The position numbers were made by a program, and so were the translations under genes. A model generated the notes under the pieces. It made no database searches and had not been told where the DNA came from. It saw nothing but the letters and a program-made list of their open reading frames with translations. DNA of 64,000 bases from Streptomyces sp. DG1A-41 (lineage in GTDB: Bacteria > Actinomycetota > Actinomycetes > Streptomycetales > Streptomycetaceae): positions 4,921,001-4,985,000 of the forward strand of contig NZ_CP146350.1 in the NCBI RefSeq assembly GCF_037055355.1. The letters run 5' to 3'. Positions 43,747 through 51,639 of this stretch are shown in pieces (position 1 is the stretch's first letter; every line of letters starts with the position of its first letter).

Positions 43747-44871
43747 CTAAATGCCTGCAAAGGCCTTGGTAGCCATTTCTAGGCGTTTCCGTACGTATTC
43801 TTCAGTTGCAGTGGAACCTGAGATGGAAACTGCCGTCTCTCTATTCGAGGTGAACACCCTCACTGCATCCTTGACGTCCTCAGGTGTGGGTGGCGTTCCG
43901 CCATCAAGCCGGCGCATGAGTCCGACATACAACGCCTCGGCGAGTGCTGCGTTTACTTGTGAACTCTGGAAACGTAGTGCTGCCCTACCAGGTCCTTCAA
44001 GCAAGAGCTTCGATGCTTGGAGGAACAGCTTTTCGATTTTATTGTTATCGAGCCCTTCGAGATTTCGATGCCCTCCGAGAAATTCATTCAGGAACTTCTT
44101 CTGTGGCCTGAAGTACCCTGCCGAGTTGTGATACAGGGCCATGATGCGAAGGATCAGTTCCTGATCGCGTAGGCGGAGAGATCGAGATCCGTAGAGCTGT
44201 CGCCAATCGGAAATCTTGTTGAGCTTTTCGAGGAAATCGACGAGGGCGCCCGGATATAGAGCGATTCGAATTTCGTGAGGTGTAAGTTGCGTCCCGCCGG
44301 AATTTAGGCGCTCAAATACCTGATAAATCGCTTCGAGGGACTCGTTGCTGCCATCTGTCTTTACGATTGTCGCCTGGATGAAAGTGTTGTCGAGTTGGCG
44401 ACGCTGTTCCGGTCCCAATGTTCGGTAGGTTAGTCCTCGGAATAGGTCTGCCACGTTCTCGAGAGCGAATTCGCGCCCTCCGTGTACGCCATCATAGAAC
44501 GCACCGAGTGTGCGAAGCCTCTGCTGGCCATCGAGCACCAAGTATCTGCGGTCGACCTGTTGCACGAGCATGATGCCCGGAATCGGATATCCCATGAGGA
44601 GTGACTCAATGAATCGGTCCATCTGGGGCCTGCGCCAGACGAAACCTCGCTGAAATCCAGCAACTTCCAGCGATGTGTCGCCATGCCCAAACGTCGGAAT
44701 CACAATGTCACCGCGGTGCAAGCGACGGACAAGGCCCTCAACGTCGAAGTCGGTACCTGTATACGTAACAGGTTCGGCCTCAGCCTCGGCAGCGGCTAGG
44801 TCTTCCTTTTCCTCTGGCGTCAGGGAATCTTCGTCAGTGTCGAACAGTGTCTTGGCTTTGCCTTCGGTCAT
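43747..44871 (-). CDS. DUF262 domain-containing protein
   Basis: About 374 residues from ATG 44871 (TTG 44880 possible). After an acidic N-terminal segment it has the DUF262 core: VEGLVRRLHRGDIVIPTF, FQRGFVWRRPQMDRFIESLL, then YLVLDGQQRLRTL with the DGQQR nucleotide-binding motif related to ParB/Srx folds. Further on is VFERLNSGGTQLTPHEIR, also typical of the family. DUF262 occurs in the type IV restriction enzyme GmrSD and in several defence systems, where it hydrolyses nucleotides and drives a nuclease partner. The C-terminal DUF1524 nuclease of GmrSD is absent; the downstream HEPN protein could supply the nuclease instead. Likely phage-defence cargo of the element; mechanism is inference. 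Confidence 0.85.
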   Translation of the reverse strand: MTEGKAKTLFDTDEDSLTPEEKEDLAAAEAEAEPVTYTGTDFDVEGLVRRLHRGDIVIPTFGHGDTSLEVAGFQRGFVWRRPQMDRFIESLLMGYPIPGIMLVQQVDRRYLVLDGQQRLRTLGAFYDGVHGGREFALENVADLFRGLTYRTLGPEQRRQLDNTFIQATIVKTDGSNESLEAIYQVFERLNSGGTQLTPHEIRIALYPGALVDFLEKLNKISDWRQLYGSRSLRLRDQELILRIMALYHNSAGYFRPQKKFLNEFLGGHRNLEGLDNNKIEKLFLQASKLLLEGPGRAALRFQSSQVNAALAEALYVGLMRRLDGGTPPTPEDVKDAVRVFTSNRETAVSISGSTATEEYVRKRLEMATKAFAGI

Positions 44872-45039
44872 GGAAACCAAGATAGGCCAACCGGACGCTT
44901 GCCGGGTGCCTCAGGTCAAGCCTGCTGGCTTGAGCCGGGTAAGTAGCAGGCGTGGCGTACCTCTGCCCTCTGGTGGCTGCTTGGTACGGGCGCGGCGCGG
45001 GCGCCGGCCGGGCTGGAGCGGGGCGGAGACAGGAGCGCA

Positions 45040-45060
45040 GGCCCGGCCGGGGGCCGGGCC
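45040..45060. terminator. Strong GC palindrome downstream of the DUF1152 gene
   Basis: A 21-base GC-only inverted repeat (GGCCCGGCC .. GGCCGGGCC) follows the 3' end of the minus-strand DUF1152 gene and precedes the DUF262 operon. A second hairpin, GGTCAAGCC-TGCT-GGCTTGAGCC, lies near 44917. They plausibly separate the two transcripts; there is no T run. Confidence 0.5.
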
Positions 45061-45107
45061 GCGCGCGGTGAGCGGAGCGAGCCGCCTTGAACCCGTGAAG
45101 AAGGTTG

Positions 45108-46205
45108 TTACTCAGTAGTGGCTGTGATGCGCCACAAGGGAGCGTCGTACTGCTTCGGACGGCTGTTGATGAGCAGCTGTCGCAGGTCCTCGCGCAAGGA
45201 GCCGTTGAGGTTCAGGGCCTCAGTGATGCGGCGGAACGTCGTGTGGGTAACTCCGCGGTCCCGGGCCTCGGCTTCGAACTGGTCGAGCTGAGACAGTACG
45301 GCCTCACGGTCGAGCTGTACCGGTGGCTGGTCCTTGAGCCACGCGGCCTTGTTGCGCTCGTAGTCGATCTCCGAGTAGCCGCAGATTTCGCGGCTGTGTG
45401 CCTCGACCTCGTCCAAGGTGGCGGTCGTCAGGATGGCGCGGGTCAACTGGTTGCGGGTCAACGCCTCGTCCAGGTCCACCTCATGCACCGTCGGTCCCTC
45501 ATCGGTGAGGGGAACCGGAAGGCCGGCATCTCGCATCTCGCAGGTGCCCCGTACGCCTCGGGCAGTCGCCGCGAGCATCCCGGTTGCCTCAGAGGGGTGC
45601 CACTCCAGGACCGAGCTGATCGGCTCGACGTCCTTCGCGGTGAAGGTGTGGATGAGCTGGCCCAGCATGCTGCGCAGATCGTCGAGAGGGAGTTCGCCGT
45701 CGAGACCAGGGCCCGTCACCAGGAGGCGGATGGGCGCGTTCACCTGGCAGCACGCGGCGAGTGTGACGGCGTCGGCGAGGGGGCTCTTCAGCGTCGGCTC
45801 ATCACCGCGGGCGAGGATGTCGCCGCCCACGTCCAGGAGGTCGATCGACTCTGGTGACAAGTGGTCCACCAGCTCCTCAAGTTGGCGGGTGACGCCCTCA
45901 ACTCCATGGCGCGGATCGATCAGCGCGAACGTGTGCGGGAGCTCTGTTGCAAGCCGGGGGAGAGTCGAGCCTGCCGGAGCGATGGGGCGGGCCTCGGCCG
46001 GCACTGCCCAGACTGCGGGGGTGAGGGGTTGGAGGCCGGTGAAGTTTTCTGGTCCGCGGGGACCCGGAACCGGGTCGATCAGGAGGCGGTCCCACGCGTA
46101 CGTGAGGATCACCGCCTGGTCCTCGTCGCCGTAGAGGGCGGCGTGAATCATTGCGGCGGCGACTGCGTCGCCCCCTCCTCCTGCTGCGACGATCAACCGC
46201 GTCAT
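45108..46205 (-). CDS. DUF1152 domain-containing protein
   Basis: About 365 residues from ATG 46205; an upstream GTG-type start at 46238 is less likely. The N-terminus MTRLIVAAGGGGDAVAAAMI is the glycine-rich nucleotide-binding opening typical of DUF1152. Later come LLDVGGDILARGDEPTLKSP and RLLVTGPGLDGELPL, also typical. The biochemical function of this family is not established. It is divergent from the GntR gene at 46351, and the 145-bp gap holds a perfect palindrome (46248-46270), so the repressor probably controls both. Such genes are common in Streptomyces integrative elements near the regulatory module. Confidence 0.8.
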   Translation of the reverse strand: MTRLIVAAGGGGDAVAAAMIHAALYGDEDQAVILTYAWDRLLIDPVPGPRGPENFTGLQPLTPAVWAVPAEARPIAPAGSTLPRLATELPHTFALIDPRHGVEGVTRQLEELVDHLSPESIDLLDVGGDILARGDEPTLKSPLADAVTLAACCQVNAPIRLLVTGPGLDGELPLDDLRSMLGQLIHTFTAKDVEPISSVLEWHPSEATGMLAATARGVRGTCEMRDAGLPVPLTDEGPTVHEVDLDEALTRNQLTRAILTTATLDEVEAHSREICGYSEIDYERNKAAWLKDQPPVQLDREAVLSQLDQFEAEARDRGVTHTTFRRITEALNLNGSLREDLRQLLINSRPKQYDAPLWRITATTE

Positions 46206-46247
46206 GCAGTTCAGCCTACGGGGTGGGGGGTTGACCACTCACCCTAT

Positions 46248-46270
46248 AGTGGCTAGAGGCCATAGCCACT
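46248..46270. promoter_or_regulatory. GntR operator (AGTGGCTA..TAGCCACT)
   Basis: Perfect inverted repeat of eight bases around a 7-nt spacer in the divergent promoter region between the DUF1152 and GntR genes. The same half-site AGTGGC/GCCACT returns in two palindromes just downstream of the GntR gene. Confidence 0.75.
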
Positions 46271-46350
46271 TGTATCGAGAAGCAGGCCTCAGTCTTGGTA
46301 GCGGGGTTCCCGACTACTCGCCTGGGGCTCGCCTTGGGTGAGGAGGACTG

Positions 46351-47091
46351 ATGCCGCAGATCGAGGAGGCTCAGCCGAAGTATCTCCAGATCGCGCACTA
46401 CATCCGTGATCAGATTCTTCGGGGTGACCTGCGACCGGGGGACGAGGTGCCGTCCGAACGGCAGTTGGCGGCGGACTGGAAGGTGTCCCGGCCTACGGCT
46501 GCACGGTCGTTGGAGGCACTGAGCCATCAAGGGCTCGTCGAGAAGCGTCAGGGATCGGGCACGTACGTGCGGAGCCTGGAGGTCAACCGGCGGGCACGCG
46601 AGTTGTACGGGCGTGCTCGGCAGACGGGGAAGATCTATACGCCTGGCGAGTACGCCGTGATCACCTCTGCCGGTTGGCTGGAGGCCCCGGATCACGTGGC
46701 TGAGGCGCTGGGCCTGGTCAAGGACCGTCGGGCGGTGCACCGGCGGCGTGTGACCAACAATCAGGACGGGCCGATCACGCTGTCCACCTCGTGGTTCGCT
46801 CCGGATGTCGGTCAGCGTGCGCCGAAGCTTCTGGAGCCGGAGCGGATTCGAGAGGGGACGCTGCTGTACGTCGAGAACATGACCGGACGGCAGGGGAGTT
46901 ACGCGGAAGATCGCATGTGCGCGCGGGAGGCGACGGAGGAAGAGGCCGAGGATCTTCAACTTGCCGCCGGCTCCGCCGTACTGATCGTGCACCACGTCGT
47001 ATTCGACCTCCAGGACCGGCCGTTGGAGTTCGCAGAGGCCACCTACCCGCCGCATCGCTGGGCGTTCGAGCAGGGCTACCCCCTCACCTGA
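46351..47091 (+). CDS. GntR-family regulator with UTRA domain (first)
   Basis: 246 residues. The start ATG 46351 has GAGGA about 8 nt upstream. The N-terminal winged helix is clear: PKYLQIAHYIRDQILRGDLR, PSERQLAADWKVSRPTAARS, then LVEKRQGSGTYV. Residues about 100-240 form a UTRA effector-binding domain of the HutC type (SSGWLEAPDHVAEALGL..., ending IVHHVVFDLQDRPLEFAEAT). It is flanked on both sides by AGTGGC-type palindromes (46248, 47127, 47151), so autoregulation and control of the following small operon are likely. In pSAM2-like elements GntR proteins (KorSA) repress transfer and replication genes; this is the second such repressor here and its targets appear separate. Confidence 0.9.
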   Translation: MPQIEEAQPKYLQIAHYIRDQILRGDLRPGDEVPSERQLAADWKVSRPTAARSLEALSHQGLVEKRQGSGTYVRSLEVNRRARELYGRARQTGKIYTPGEYAVITSAGWLEAPDHVAEALGLVKDRRAVHRRRVTNNQDGPITLSTSWFAPDVGQRAPKLLEPERIREGTLLYVENMTGRQGSYAEDRMCAREATEEEAEDLQLAAGSAVLIVHHVVFDLQDRPLEFAEATYPPHRWAFEQGYPLT

Positions 47092-47126
47092 GGGGGCCAG
47101 TTGCAGCGAATCGCTTGCGTCGACCA

Positions 47127-47166
47127 AGTGGCTAATGCCACTATCCAGAAAGTGGCTAAGGCCACT
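47127..47166. promoter_or_regulatory. Two GntR operators in tandem
   Basis: AGTGGCTAATGCCACT at 47127-47142 and AGTGGCTAAGGCCACT at 47151-47166, 24 bp centre to centre. Both share half-sites with 46248-46270. They lie directly before the ribosome site of the zinc-finger gene at 47187, so they should control the 47187-47807 operon. Confidence 0.8.
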
Positions 47167-47186
47167 TCACTGGGAGGAGGCGCGGT

Positions 47187-47360
47187 GTGACGAGTCAGCG
47201 GCCGGATCAGGGCACGCACTTACCTTGCCGGGGTTGCCGGGGGCGCGGTTGGAAACGTGTCGGCTCGCGTACGACCCTGGCGCTTGCCACCGCCGCCGAC
47301 CGCACCCGTGCCACATCGAAGCGGCGCTGCCTCGACTGCGACGGTAGCGGCAGGAAGTGA
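47187..47360 (+). CDS. Small CxxC zinc-finger protein
   Basis: 57 residues from GTG 47187, with GGGAGGAGG as ribosome site 6 nt upstream. Two Cys pairs, PCRGCRGRGW near the N-terminus and RCLDCDGSGR at the C-terminus, resemble half of a DnaJ-type zinc finger. It ends 6 nt before the ATP-binding protein gene and belongs to the same operon. Small proteins of this kind occur in Streptomyces mobile elements; function unknown. Confidence 0.75.
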   Translation: MTSQRPDQGTHLPCRGCRGRGWKRVGSRTTLALATAADRTRATSKRRCLDCDGSGRK

Positions 47361-47366
47361 GCACTC

Positions 47367-47807
47367 ATGGCCTACATGATCGACCGCTACCCGTCTGAGG
47401 AGTCACCGCGTCTCGGTGCGATGACCTTGCACCCTGTCGCTGAGTCCGTACCGCGGGCTCGGCGCTGGTTCCGCAAGTTCATCGCCCCGTACAACCCGGC
47501 CTGCTCCGTCGACGATTGTGCGCTGATGATCTCGGAGCTGGTGACCAACGCCATCGCTTACGGTCGGTCGGATGAACCTTGGCTCGTGCGGGTGGAGTGG
47601 TTCCGTGAGGGGGCCTCGCTCCGGGTCGACGTGCACAATCCCGGCTTTCCGGCGAACGTGCGACTGAGGCACCCCGACGCTGACGACTCCCACGGGCGTG
47701 GGCTGCTCCTGGTCGATTCGCTGGCCGAGTCATGGCACGCCGCGCCGAGCCGCTTCGGCGGAACCGTCGTCTCCTTCGTGATGGCCGATGTCTGGCCCGG
47801 AAGGTAA
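47367..47807 (+). CDS. RsbW/SpoIIAB-like ATP-binding protein
   Basis: 146 residues with a single GHKL-type ATPase domain. The N box is DCALMISELVTNAIAYGRSD (Glu and Asn of ELVTNA), then VDVHNPGFPANV, then the G2 box HGRGLLLVDSLAESW. This matches the anti-sigma-factor kinase-like ATP-binding proteins that Streptomyces carries in large numbers, often beside regulators. No anti-anti-sigma or sigma partner is encoded nearby, so its target is unknown. It is co-transcribed with the small zinc-finger gene under the tandem GntR operators and precedes the second GntR gene. Confidence 0.88.
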   Translation: MAYMIDRYPSEESPRLGAMTLHPVAESVPRARRWFRKFIAPYNPACSVDDCALMISELVTNAIAYGRSDEPWLVRVEWFREGASLRVDVHNPGFPANVRLRHPDADDSHGRGLLLVDSLAESWHAAPSRFGGTVVSFVMADVWPGR

Positions 47808-47854
47808 GAGTTCGCTCCGCTTCTACTTTGACAATCGAAGGTTCGCTAGTCTGG

Positions 47855-47875
47855 TTGACCAGTTGACTTGGCCAA
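47855..47875. promoter_or_regulatory. Candidate operator of the second GntR repressor
   Basis: TTGACCAGTTGACTTGGCCA contains two TTGAC half-sites 8 bp apart, just upstream of the second GntR gene. The half-site also forms the palindromes at 48669, which suggests autoregulation. Confidence 0.55.
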
Positions 47876-47893
47876 TCTCGACGGGCGGCGTTC

Positions 47894-48622
47894 ATGGCGT
47901 ATGAAGTGGAGCCACCGAAGTACGTGCGCCTCGCGCAGACGATCCAGCGCCGCATCGAGGATGGCACGTATCCGCCCGGCACTCGGGTGCCCAGCGAAAA
48001 CCAACTGGTGCAAGCCTTCGGGATGTCACGGCCGACCGTTGTCAGGGCGCTGGAGTTGCTGAAGCGTGATGGCTGGGTGGAGTCCCGGCAGGGGTACGGC
48101 ACGATCGTGCGAGGTCGTCCGGCTGTCGTCGAGCAGAAGGATCGCCGGGGGAGTGAAGCGCTCGCGCGCGACGAGTCGCAAGCATCGGGACGGTTGGTCG
48201 AAGTCGGCTACGTCCCGGTTCCGGCGCGGGTCGCCTCCGCGCTCGGGTTGCCCAAGCGGGCCAAGATCCTCATGCGCCGATTCCTGGTCGAGGAGGACGG
48301 CGAACCGATTGAGCTGGTGTCGTCGTACTTCCCCGCCGGCCTGGTCGAGGGCACTGAGTTGGAGAGTGCCGAAGCGCTGACGGGCGGTACCCGCGCACAC
48401 CTGGAGGCGCGCAAGAAGGTCCGCTTCGACCACGTGACGGAACGGGTCTCGGCCCGTCTGCCCGAGCGTGCCGAAGCGGATCTTCTGGATCTTCCTGAGG
48501 GGGTTCCGGTCCTCAGTGTCCTGGTCGTCGCGTGCGACGCTTCCGGGCAGGCGCTGCACGTCTCCGACGTGCTGCTTCCCGCCGACCGGCAGGAACTGGA
48601 AGACACCTACCGCCTGAACTGA
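47894..48622 (+). CDS. GntR-family regulator with UTRA domain (second, KorSA-like position)
   Basis: 242 residues. Winged-helix DNA-binding domain at residues 8-75 (KYVRLAQTIQRRIEDGTYPP, PSENQLVQAFGMSRPTVVRA, SRQGYGTIV), then a UTRA domain (VGYVPVPARVASALGLPKRA ... VLSVLVVACDASGQALHVS). It lies directly upstream of the SCO3933/tra/rep/int gene run, the position of the KorSA-type repressor in pSAM2-like elements. The intergenic space to the next gene carries TTGAC/GTCAA palindromes overlapping a likely promoter. I infer that it represses transfer and replication genes and itself; homology to KorSA beyond the shared family is not tested. Confidence 0.9.
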   Translation: MAYEVEPPKYVRLAQTIQRRIEDGTYPPGTRVPSENQLVQAFGMSRPTVVRALELLKRDGWVESRQGYGTIVRGRPAVVEQKDRRGSEALARDESQASGRLVEVGYVPVPARVASALGLPKRAKILMRRFLVEEDGEPIELVSSYFPAGLVEGTELESAEALTGGTRAHLEARKKVRFDHVTERVSARLPERAEADLLDLPEGVPVLSVLVVACDASGQALHVSDVLLPADRQELEDTYRLN

Positions 48623-48668
48623 CCGCGTCTCATGGCCAGTTCACCAACGGCTCCCACCTGAATCACAC

Positions 48669-48726
48669 TTGACAAGTCAACTTGACATCTCTAGCTTCGA
48701 ACTTGCTAAGTCAACCTGTCAGGTGG
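48669..48726 (+). promoter_or_regulatory. Promoter/operator of the tra-rep-int operon
   Basis: TTGACAAGTCAACTTGAC (48669-48686) holds overlapping TTGAC/GTCAA palindromes, and AAGTCAACCTGTC follows at 48708. A TTGACA at 48682 with CTAAGT at 48706 could be the -35 and -10 of the promoter. A repressor bound here would block transcription of the genes from 48756 on. Confidence 0.6.
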
Positions 48727-48755
48727 CAGGATGATCGACTCAGAAGGAGAAATCT

Positions 48756-49106
48756 GTGCGTGTGATCCGCATTGACGCCTCGACCGCCACGATCCTGCTC
48801 ACCGAAGCGCCGGCGCCGAAGGTGCGCGACCGGCAGACCGGTGAGATCGCCAAGGACGCCGTGAGCGGTGAGGCACTGATGACGGTCGGCGTCGTCTACA
48901 TCGACGAAGGTGAGTCGTCGCTGATTCAGGTCACCGTCCCCGAGAGCGGTGTCACGGACGGCCTGACCGTCGGGGCCCCGGTCTCGTTGCCGGGGCTCAT
49001 TGCCCGGCCGTGGGAAAGCGTCTTCAACGGGCAGCAGCGGCACGGCATCGCCTACCGGGCGACCGCTGTTGCTCCCGGCGCCTTCCCGATGGAGCAGGCG
49101 GGCTGA
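48756..49106 (+). CDS. SCO3933-type regulatory protein
   Basis: 116 residues from GTG 48756, with GAAGGAG 7-8 nt upstream. It looks like the small beta-rich protein family named after SCO3933 that precedes tra in many Streptomyces integrative elements: an opening strand (VIRIDASTATILLTEAPAPK), a conserved DRQTGEIAKDAVSGEALMTV segment, then SVFNGQQRHGIAYRATAV. It stops 5 nt before the transfer ATPase gene, so the two are co-translated. The family name is from memory; the role (probably control or accessory to transfer) is unproven. Confidence 0.7.
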   Translation: MRVIRIDASTATILLTEAPAPKVRDRQTGEIAKDAVSGEALMTVGVVYIDEGESSLIQVTVPESGVTDGLTVGAPVSLPGLIARPWESVFNGQQRHGIAYRATAVAPGAFPMEQAG

Positions 49107-49111
49107 TCGTC

Positions 49112-50491
49112 GTGACCGACCTGGTGACGTGGGCCGAGGTGGGCGGGTCGCTCGCTGCGATAGGCGGCGCGGCCTACGCCCGGCATGCCCATCCGGCGGC
49201 GTACTGGTCCACGGTCGGGCTGCCTGTCTCGGTGGCCCGGCTGCTGGCCTCGTACACCTCCACCATGGACGCGTGCGGCCTGACGGTCGAGCCGCCCCGG
49301 TGGCGGGCCCTGGCCGTCAAGGCCACGACTCGCCGTGAGGTCCGGCCGGTGCCTCCTCGCCGGGGCATGATCCGGCCCACCTCGACCGGTCTGCGGATTC
49401 GGCTGCGGCTGGCTCCGGGCCAGGAACCGGCGGACGTGGCGGCCTCGGCCGAACGGCTGCGGCACGCGTGGGGTGTTCACGCTGTGTACGTGCGGGACGT
49501 CAAGCCCGGTGTCGTGGAACTGCGGCTCGTTGGCTTCGACGTCCTGCGGAAGGTGCGGATGCCTCGCGGGACCGAAGCTGGTCCGCTCCGCGTGCCGGTG
49601 GCTCTGCGGGAGGACGCAACCGCCTTTGTACGGGACTACCGGGCCGTACCTCACGAGCTCGTGCTCGGGGCCACGCTGTCCGGCAAGTCCATGTTCCTGC
49701 GGAACCTGCTTGCCGGGCTGGCCGCTCAGCCGGTGGTCCTGGTCGGGATCGACTGCAAGCGCGGGGTGGAGCTGGCGCCGTTCGCTCCTCGGCTCTCCGC
49801 GCTGGCGACCGACCCGGAGCAGGCTGCCGAACTGCTGCCCGTGCTCGTCAAGGAAATGGAGGACCGATACGACCTGATCAAAGCCCAGCAGGGCGTCGCC
49901 CCTGGTACCCCGGATGAGCTGATCACCTCGGACGTCTGGGGCCTGCCGGAGGACGAACGCCCGGCTCCCATCGTGCTGTTCGTCGACGAAGTGGCGGAAC
50001 TCTTCCTCGTCGCCACGAGGAAGGAGGAGGAGCGGCGGGACGAGATGGTCACCCAGCTCATCCGGCTCGCTCAGCTCGGCCGTGCGGCCGGCATCTACCT
50101 TGAGGTCTGCGGGCAGCGCTTCGGGGCCGAGCTGGGCAAGGGAGCGACCATGCTTCGGGCTCAGCTCACCGGGCGGGTCTGCCATCGGGTGAACGACGAA
50201 GCGTCCGCGAAGATGGCGCTCGGTGATATCGCCCCCGAGGCTGTCCTGGCCTCTTGCGCCATAGCGGCCGAGTTGCCCGGCCTCGCCGTCGTCGGCGACA
50301 CGTCCGGCGGCTGGTCCCGCATCCGCACGCCTCATCTGTCCCTCGCCGATGCTGCGGCCACCTGCCGCGAGACGGCGCATCTCGCCCCGGACGTTCCGGC
50401 GCTCGTGCCGTTCCGGCCCTACGCCCCTCCCATGCCGGTGAAGGAGTCCGGCCCCCTGGCCACTCCCACTCCTCAGCCGATCACCGAGTAA
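49112..50491 (+). CDS. TraB/TraSA-type conjugative DNA translocase (FtsK/SpoIIIE family)
   Basis: 459 residues from GTG 49112. FtsK-like motor of mycelial transfer: a short N-terminal hydrophobic stretch, Walker A GATLSGKSMFLRNLLAGL (about residues 189-206), DCKRGVELAPFAPR, and Walker B APIVLFVDEVAEL. In Streptomyces conjugation one such hexameric ATPase moves double-stranded DNA between hyphae, with no relaxase or type IV secretion needed. The protein is short compared with plasmid TraB proteins but near the length of pSAM2 TraSA. A C-terminal winged helix for DNA recognition is not obvious; the tail after residue 420 is Pro-rich. It lies between the SCO3933-type gene and the spread genes. 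Confidence 0.9.
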   Translation: MTDLVTWAEVGGSLAAIGGAAYARHAHPAAYWSTVGLPVSVARLLASYTSTMDACGLTVEPPRWRALAVKATTRREVRPVPPRRGMIRPTSTGLRIRLRLAPGQEPADVAASAERLRHAWGVHAVYVRDVKPGVVELRLVGFDVLRKVRMPRGTEAGPLRVPVALREDATAFVRDYRAVPHELVLGATLSGKSMFLRNLLAGLAAQPVVLVGIDCKRGVELAPFAPRLSALATDPEQAAELLPVLVKEMEDRYDLIKAQQGVAPGTPDELITSDVWGLPEDERPAPIVLFVDEVAELFLVATRKEEERRDEMVTQLIRLAQLGRAAGIYLEVCGQRFGAELGKGATMLRAQLTGRVCHRVNDEASAKMALGDIAPEAVLASCAIAAELPGLAVVGDTSGGWSRIRTPHLSLADAAATCRETAHLAPDVPALVPFRPYAPPMPVKESGPLATPTPQPITE

Positions 50492-50572
50492 CCCGACCCG
50501 CTTCCACGGTCGGCGCGGCCGTCCCGCGCCAAGTCCCTACCCCACCCATGCCCAGAACTGGAAGGAGTGGCC

Positions 50573-51229
50573 GTGCGCGCCCTGCCCGTCCGCGTGGACG
50601 CCGTGCTCGTTCAAGCGGTCATCGCCGCCGCGCTGTCCTTCGCTCACCTGCATGACCTGGCGCTGGCCGCCGGACAGGACGGCTGGAAGGCCTGGGCCTA
50701 TCCGGTCTCCGTCGACCTGCTGTTGGTCGCGGCCTGGCGGCGCCTGCGCTCCGGTGAGTCGAAATCCGCCGGGTGGTGCTGGTTCCTCGTCGCACTGACG
50801 GCGTCCCTCGGCGCCAACGTCGCCACCGCCGGACTGCTCGACCTGGAGAACGTGCAGGCCTGGCTCCGCATCCTCGTCGCCGGCTGGCCCGCGGTCGCCT
50901 TCCTCGGCGGGACGCTGCTCGCTCACGGAGCAGTGCATCCCAGCGCGGACCCGGCGACGGCACCGGAACCGCCTTCGACGGCACAGGCGCCGGAACCGAC
51001 TACCGCAGACATCGAGCCGCCCACGGCTGCGCCCGAACTTCCGGCCGCCGCATCGGAGTCGGCTCCGCCGCCTCCGTCCTCGGTACCGCCCGCGCTCGTC
51101 ACCCTCGCCCGCAAGGTCGCCGACGAACACCGCGCCCGGACCGGGACCGACATCGACACCTCGACCCTTCGCGCCCGGCTCGGTGTGCCCATGCCGCTCG
51201 CCGAAGCCATCACCACCCAACTCACCTGA
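50573..51229 (+). CDS. DUF2637 (SpdB-like) membrane protein
   Basis: About 218 residues. Start GTG 50573 chosen because AAGGAG ends 5 nt upstream. Four hydrophobic segments in the first 120 residues (AVLVQAVIAAALSFAHLHDL, AYPVSVDLLLVAAW, WCWFLVALTASLGANVATAG, LVAGWPAVAFLGGTLLAHG) match the DUF2637 membrane domain. A Pro/Ala-rich linker and a short basic helical C-terminus (TDIDTSTLRARLGVPMPLAE), which may contact DNA, follow. DUF2637 proteins act as spread (Spd) proteins that help plasmids move between compartments of the recipient mycelium. Confidence 0.85.
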   Translation: MRALPVRVDAVLVQAVIAAALSFAHLHDLALAAGQDGWKAWAYPVSVDLLLVAAWRRLRSGESKSAGWCWFLVALTASLGANVATAGLLDLENVQAWLRILVAGWPAVAFLGGTLLAHGAVHPSADPATAPEPPSTAQAPEPTTADIEPPTAAPELPAAASESAPPPPSSVPPALVTLARKVADEHRARTGTDIDTSTLRARLGVPMPLAEAITTQLT

Positions 51230-51247
51230 CCCGGAGGAATCTCCCCC

Positions 51248-51439
51248 TTGCGCCCGTCCACGCTCCGCGCGCTGAAGCGCGCCGCCGAGCTGACCCGACA
51301 GAACCGCCTGACCGAAGCCGTGCTGATCGCCGAACCGGTGATCCTCGCCGCCGACAGCTACGAGGGCGACGAGATCTTGCGCTGGCTGGCCGACCACGTC
51401 ACCGACTTCACCGGCGAGACCGACAAGGAGATGCCCTGA
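51248..51439 (+). CDS. Small hypothetical protein of the spread operon
   Basis: 63 residues from TTG 51248, behind GGAGGAA about 10 nt upstream. Helical and rich in Ala, Arg and Leu (LRALKRAAELTRQNRLTEAV). It overlaps the next start by the ATGA arrangement, which supports translation. No family recognised; equivalent small genes are usual between spdB and the transfer-protein gene in these elements. Confidence 0.7.
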   Translation: MRPSTLRALKRAAELTRQNRLTEAVLIAEPVILAADSYEGDEILRWLADHVTDFTGETDKEMP

Positions 51440-51630
51440 TGTCCGCCAACCGCCGTTTCCGCCGCGTCGTCCGCATCGGCCCCGTCCAGGTCGGCACCTA
51501 CTACGACAGCCGGGGCCGCGAGAAGCACACCGCCGCCTGCACGGCTCCGCGCTGCGGCTTCTCCACCAACTACGACAGCCGTGCCGCCGCCGAGCTGGCC
51601 GCGCGCACCCACCGCTGCCGCGTCCGCTGA
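51439..51630 (+). CDS. Small mobile-element transfer protein
   Basis: 63 residues starting with ATG inside the previous stop (ATGA). Basic N-terminus (ANRRFRRVVRIGPVQVGTYY), then a Cys/His set (ACTAPRCGF ... RTHRCRVR) that could bind zinc. It resembles the conserved short protein annotated as mobile element transfer protein in pSAM2-like elements. Its molecular action is not known; the position among spread genes suggests a transfer accessory. Confidence 0.8.
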   Translation: MSANRRFRRVVRIGPVQVGTYYDSRGREKHTAACTAPRCGFSTNYDSRAAAELAARTHRCRVR

Positions 51631-51639
51631 GGAGTTCCC

